The notes beneath the pieces were generated by a model. It did not search any database and was not told the origin of the DNA. It worked only from the letters and a program-made list of their open reading frames with translations. Below, in pieces: positions 58,552 through 64,000 of a DNA stretch of 64,000 nt. This stretch comes from Oenanthe sinensis (lineage: Eukaryota; Streptophyta; Magnoliopsida; Apiales; Apiaceae): positions 61,009,501-61,073,500 of the forward strand of contig CM053810.1 of assembly GCA_028671895.1 (NCBI GenBank), in the 5' to 3' direction. Numbering within the stretch: the stretch's first letter is position 1; each line of letters opens with the position of its first letter. Both the position numbers and the translations under genes were made by a program.

Positions 58552-58736
58552 CGTTTCGGAGAGAAGATTCGACACAGGTGTATATAAAATATAGTTTCAT
58601 AACTTATTTTTAATTTTTTTTTTCTGAATAAAAATTTAATTTAAATTTTTATTCAGAAAAAAAAAATTAAAAATAAGTTATGGAACTATACTTTATATAC
58701 ACCTTAAAATACTTGTCGGATCTTATCTCCGAAACG
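58552..58736. repeat. Foldback (hairpin) repeat, about 185 bp
   Basis: CGTTTCGGAGAGAAGATTCG at the left pairs with CGGATCTTATCTCCGAAACG at the right; pairing continues through GGTGTATATAAA, AACTTATTTTTAATTTTTTT and CTGAATAAAAATTTAA to the centre. Arms are about 90 bases and mostly complementary, with almost no loop. Confidence 0.85.
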
Positions 58737-60700
58737 TAAATAATTTAGTGGAACAGAGGGAATATTAATTATATGTTCCAGCATGAACAACACTAACTCC
58801 ATTGATATCCTCATAAATCCAAATCGTACACCTGCGCGCTGAAATAGTCCACTTCAGCCTAAATGTGCTGCACAAAAGTTATGATCATCAAAATATATAC
58901 AGTATTTCTACACATGCGTCTTAATAATTGATATGGAAAATCTGATGATACGTTTTTTTTTACTTCAATACTGACAATTTTACCTATTTTAATTCGTACT
59001 AATTTTATATCCTACTAATTACCTGAAAACAATATATACCACATAGTCCCAACAAGTGTTCTACTTTAACGTACAAAGCCATCGGAAAATATAAAAAGCC
59101 GTCGGGAGTAGTTTAAACGTAAGTTTTACCCGTTTAAGCGTATACTGACAACTAATTAAAACACTAATTAATTATGTACTTTATAATATCGACTTCTTAA
59201 AAACTCTGTTTGGTTAAAAAAAATTATTGATACATATCGGTGTTCAAATTTAATTCTTTTTAATTAACTTACAAACTCTACGAACCTAAAAAATTGACAT
59301 GTCTCATGCTATCTTATCACTAGCCAGCCATGGTAATTTTGTCCCCGGCCTAAAATATTGGCATGCATCATGCATGTATGTAGGGTTTCAATTCACAACT
59401 TGTATACATATGCTGGTCTGCCTATATATAAATAGAGTTGTATAATGGCTGTGATCAGTTCATGATATCTTTCAAATCTAATTCGAAAGAGAAATTTAAT
59501 TACCGTCGTCACTCCGATTCTGGAAACCCTAGTATATATGTATATATACATATATAATTTGATTAACAAATTGATATATTATTTACGTTTACTTGTAATA
59601 TCAAGATTTATTTAAAATTTTATTAATACACTATTATTTTGTACTAAAAACTTAGAAAATTAACTAATTAGATGTATTTTAGATTCTTTTTTCTCTTATA
59701 CTATATTTAAAAAGTTTTCACTTATAATATTAGGGTTTATATTTTTTTTGTTTAGTTCACATTTTACATCATATTTATATTATATACATACATTTATTTT
59801 GATTTAAAAAAAATAGTTATTAAAATAAAAATTCGACGAGAAAATCTCAAAAAATTAATAGAAATAGACTAGATTTGTTTGCAAATTAAATGATATGTAT
59901 TAATAGAATACGGAGTATTAATTGAAAATTTATATATCATCCATCATGTTTTACTTATAATATAATATAAAACTATTACATATATAACATATAAGTCTAA
60001 TTAATATTAATTAATTTAAGGTACTCGATCAAATAAAATACAATGTAATATGGAAAATATATGTACGTATACGTTGCAATTAATTTTGAGTAATTAAATA
60101 TCAGAAAAGTTACAACCGGAGCCATGAGCATCCTACTCATCTTTTAGCTAAAATAATGATGTCACACTATCTTTCACATAACATCAATAATTTTTCAAAC
60201 TCGAACCGGTTAGCTAAAGTTTTACCTAACTACTCCTTCATCCTATGATATAACTATAAATTATACATAATATTTAAAATCTATTATATCCACTTATATA
60301 TGATAACACATGGTCAATCTCTTATGATATTTATTAATTAAAATAATTATAAAATATTATCTTTAATATATAACCATTTAATATAATTAATTTATTAAAA
60401 ATAAAATTTTACTTAATTTTATTAGAATTAGAATTTTACTTAATTTTATTAGAATTAGAATTAGAATTAAAATCTCTTACAACAAATTTTTGACTAATCA
60501 TAATTTAGCTAACAATTTTAACTAATGTCATTGGAGATTCACTTCATTGCAATTTTGTAAGTTTTAAGTTGTCCAACATTGAATTTGCATATTGCAGAAA
60601 TATCACATGCCGGATAATATACGGTACTGATCGATTCGACGATATCAGTTCTTATTTTTTGTTGTATAGTTTTGACTATTTAAATTGAAATAGTGCTTGA
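58737..60700. other. Upstream region of the terpene synthase gene
   Basis: No gene or bounded repeat, apart from a small direct duplication of TTTTACTTAATTTTATTAGA at about 60407-60455. A TATA-like CTATTTAAAG near 60706 lies about 95 bases before the terpene synthase ATG. Confidence 0.4.
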
Positions 60701-60803
60701 TTTTCTATTTAAAGAGACAGAGATCCAGTACGTTATTCCCATGCACAACAGAACAACCTAGTTCAATTAAGCATTCAGAACTAGAAGTTCCTACCAATTG
60801 AAT

Positions 60804-63344
60804 ATGGCCCTTCGTATTGTGAATCTTGGCTTGAATTTCTCTTCAACTCGTTCTTTGCTCAAACCAACTTCTTTTACATGTGTAAACCCATCCTTCACTG
60901 CCAGAAAAGTTTCCGATATCACTAGTATCCGATGCAGTAGTACTCATGATACTGCAGTAGTAGTGAGTAGTAGTGATAATGTTAGTGATGAAATATCGAA
61001 CGTTAGAAGATCCGGAAATTATCCTCCTTCCATGTGGGATTATGATTTTTTCCAATCTCTTACCAGTGATTTCAAGGTTAGCTAGGGGGAAATAATCTTA
61101 TTTATTATGCATGATCACCTTTTTCGTTTATTTCTAATGTAGGATAGAAGTCATGTTTAGATTTTGTATGTAAATGCAGGGAGAACTCTGCAGTAAACAA
61201 GCTAGTGAACTGAAGGAAAATGTGAGGATGCTGCTCAACAAAGAGGACTTGGACAGCCTCCAAAAACTTGAGTTAGTTGATAATATTCAAAGACTTGGAG
61301 TGTCTTATCACTTTAAGGATGAAATTAAGAGAATTTTGGAGGCTATAAACAACACTGATGAGAAGTTAAATCTTCATGCTACATCTCTGAAATTTAGACT
61401 CTTAAGGCAACATAATATTAATGTTCCTCAAGGTATATTGTTTTCTCTCAGTTGGTACGTTAAGTTGTTCATAAGAGTACGTATTCGTGAAATATACGAT
61501 AGCAACTACTGATATTCCTTTGATATTTTGTAGAAATTTTTAAGGAGTATATGGATGAATCCGATAAATTTAAGGCTAGCCTCAGCAAAGATATGAAGGG
61601 TATGGTATCCTTGTACGAGGCATCATACCTTTCGACAAAGAATGAAAAAATCATGGACGAGGCACAAGATTTCACAACGAAACACATGAAAAACTACATA
61701 AATGATATTAACATTACTAAAGATGAAAATCTTGTTAAACTTGTGAGTCATGCACTGGAGTTTCCACAGCATTGGAGGGAGCCAAGACAAGAAGCTAGGT
61801 GGTTCATTGACTTCTATCAGACGCCCATATCAGCAGAAGATATGAATGGTTCCAATTTGCTATACTTTGCAAAATTGGACTATAACATGGTGCAGTCAAT
61901 TTATCAAGATAATCTCAGATACTTGTCAAAGTACGTACCAGCTAGCTACCTAGCTTTGTTAATGACATTTTTTATCAACAATTTAAATCTTGGTTTACTG
62001 AACTATATATATTCCTCACTATAACTTATGTATAGATGGTGGAAGGACACAGAATGGGGTGAAAAATTAGGCTTCGCTAGAGAAAGGTTGATGGAGTGTT
62101 TCTACTGGAGTGTGGGCTATAATTCTCACCCTGAGTTTAGTTATGGAAGGAAGGTGCTCACTGCCGTTACTGCCTTCATAACCACTATCGATGATATCTA
62201 CGATGTTTATGCTACTTTGGAGGAACTTGAATTGTTGACAAAATTAACGAAAAGGTGAACATTTTATATATTAAGTTTAACACCTAATATATCGTATGAT
62301 AATTCCTAACACTGTAGCCTAGTAGATATCCGTTTTCTATTGTATCATTTTTCTTGTTGATTTATCGGGTGCATTAACATATATCTTGTGGAGTTGATCA
62401 GATGGGATGCTGCGGATTTGGACCAACTGCCAGATTGTATTAAGGTTTGTTTTACAGTGTTCTACAATGAGATAAATGAAGTAGCTAATGTTGCAGAAAA
62501 GGAACATGGTGTCTCCATCCTTCCTTACTTTCAAAAAGTGGCAAGTTTACTTACCCCTAGCTATATTATGTTTAGAATCTGTTCAACTTTAGTGCAATAC
62601 TCTATTTTATATGCATGTGAAATGTATAATTTCTTAATATTCTAAGTAATATTAATATATAATGATACAGTGGACAGATCTTTTTGAAGCTTATTTGTTG
62701 GAGGCCAAGTGGTACCACAGTGGATATAAACCAAGTCTCAGTGAATACCTCGACAATGCATGGATCTCAATAACAGGGCCTATAATTTTAACTCATTCAT
62801 ATTTCTTAACTGCAACATCCATCACCGACGAAGCCTTACAAAGTTTAATGAATTATCCAAAAATAGTTCGTCTCTCTGCAACTATTCTGAGACTTGCAGA
62901 TGACATGGGAACCTCATACGTACGTACTTACTCTGTTTGTCGATCATCTTATCTTCGTGACATGAGCCTGAACATTTGAGTCACAGTGCTATATGTCATG
63001 CATTTTATACCCAGCGTGTTGATTTATGTATACTATATTTATTGCAGCATGAATTAGAGAGGGGGGACAATCCAAAAGTGATCCAATGTTACATGAATGA
63101 TAATGGTGTTTCAGAAGAAGAAGCTAGAGAATACGTGAGGCGCTTGATAATCGAGAAATGGAAGGAGTTAAATGAAGAGAGGCTAGCTGCAGAGTCTACA
63201 TTCTCGAAGCCTTTTATCGACATGTGTTTGAATCTGGGTAGGATAGCTTTAAGTATATACATGTATGGAGATGGACATGGTGCCCCAACTCTTAAGGATA
63301 AAGACCGGGCATCGTATCTATTTGTCGATCCCATACCTATATAG
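60804..63344 (+). CDS. Monoterpene synthase, TPS-b subfamily, plastid-targeted
   Basis: Seven exons: 60804-61076, 61180-61432, 61534-61930, 62036-62254, 62402-62540, 62671-62919, 63048-63344; 1827 nt, 608 residues. The start is ATG 60804 (MALRIVNLGL). Residues 1-60 are Ser/Thr-rich and low in acidic residues, a chloroplast transit peptide. RR-x8-W (R68, R69, W78) marks TPS-b enzymes that cyclise GPP via linalyl diphosphate. RER at 323-325, DDIYD at 360-364 and DDMGTSYHE at 504-512 bind diphosphate and metal ions. Length and seven-exon pattern are standard. Intron 5 appears to use a GC donor (GTG|GCAAGT); the relic at 54.3 kb has GTAAGT there. A GT donor two bases earlier in reading (AAA|GTGGCA) would drop one Val. 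All motifs are intact, so the enzyme is probably functional; the product cannot be predicted. Confidence 0.93.
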
Positions 63345-63796
63345 GATTTCAAGACTCTTCTTCTTCACTGTCTTGCAATAAAGCATGGGCTGCACTGCAG
63401 CTTGTATAATCCTATAATAAACATTTCCAGTGCACAAATCTCTTCAAGGGAAAGGTCTGGATGTGCTAACTAACTTGTATGATCAGATGCTTTTGATGAT
63501 AAAACTGATGATTTAAACGGGACCGTTATCAACTCAATATTAATTATTTAATGTCTCAAATACTTGAAATTTCCTAATAATTTTAGACGAATCACTTTTG
63601 ATCCCAAATTGTCAAATTTTGACAAACCTGAAACCATGTCATAATATGACAATAATATTGTTGTTTTGCTGCCATTTATGGCCTACTTAGACACTCTTTC
63701 TATTTCTGATTGCCACAGACTCGATCATTGTCTGATTAGTTTGACAAGTTAAAAAAAACATTTTTTTAGTATTCGACTTCCAAAAGTGAAGCTATC
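63345..63796. other. 3' flank of the terpene synthase gene
   Basis: The first 170 bases resemble the flank of the relic at 54.8 kb (TTCTTCACTGTCTTGCAA). AATAAA-type polyadenylation signals (GCAATAAAG near 63376) are present. No other gene was seen. Confidence 0.5.
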
Positions 63797-63799
63797 TAA

Positions 63800-64000
63800 G
63801 AGCAAGTCCAATGCCAAAGATAAAATGACTACGGTTAAAATGACTATAGCTATAATTTAAGACCAAAAAGTAGTTTTTGGTCTTAAAATACAACTAGTTC
63901 TTCAATGGATAGTTCTAAAATAGGACCAACTACATTGAAACTAGCATTGAAAGTGTATTTTAACATTTTTTGATAATGAATAGAATTATGTGGTTGGTTG
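63800..64000. mobile_element. Harbinger-type MITE, left end only
   Basis: TAA (63797-63799) is followed by GAGCAAGTCCAATGCC, the same end style as the element finishing at 49315. It is followed by an inverted TAGTTTTTGGTC-like section and runs off the window, so the other end cannot be checked. Confidence 0.4.

Overview
The window is nuclear DNA from a flowering plant, most likely a eudicot. It is AT-rich, its genes are split by GT-AG introns, and its gene families (PHT1, group IX ERF, TPS-b, plant ADF) and transposable elements (Tat-type Gypsy, Copia, Harbinger, hAT, Mutator, Helitron) are all plant types. I cannot name the species from sequence alone.

Nine genes can be supported. From the left they are: the first three coding exons of an EAF6-like NuA4 subunit (minus, cut by the window edge); an ADF6-type actin-depolymerizing factor (plus, three exons); a PHT1 phosphate transporter (minus, single coding exon, converging on the ADF gene); a single-finger C2H2 repressor with a C-terminal EAR motif (minus); three intronless group IX ERF genes at about 21.4-22.1, 36.2-36.7 and 45.4-45.8 kb; a four-exon 2-oxoglutarate dioxygenase resembling hyoscyamine 6-beta-hydroxylase (minus); and a seven-exon plastid-targeted TPS-b terpene synthase (plus). 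Broken genes are a lectin-receptor-kinase fragment near 3.5 kb and a terpene synthase relic near 54.3-54.8 kb.

The space between genes is mostly mobile DNA. Elements with readable ends and target-site duplications are: a hAT MITE at 11.77-12.24 kb (8-bp TSD); a Helitron at 22.74-24.06 kb; two Tourist-like MITEs of one family (24.7 and 44.6 kb, TAA TSD); a long-TIR Mutator-like element at 25.43-26.46 kb (9-bp TSD); a gag-only Copia element at 36.94-38.84 kb with LTRs that read as identical; two shortened Tat-type Gypsy elements with an antisense extra ORF (31.3-34.1 kb plus, 40.4-42.2 kb minus); a Harbinger-type element at 47.12-49.32 kb carrying a broken ORF1; and two copies of a small hAT MITE in opposite orientation (53.6 and 58.2 kb). 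Several minisatellites are also present, one of them inside an EAF6 intron.

Functionally, the ERF trio recalls the Arabidopsis block holding ERF95, ERF98 and ERF1, so it may be a conserved ethylene/jasmonate defence cluster. The right end pairs a specialised-metabolism dioxygenase with an apparently intact monoterpene synthase and a dead terpene synthase copy, a local birth-and-death pattern. No CRISPR array, operon, tRNA or rRNA was seen.
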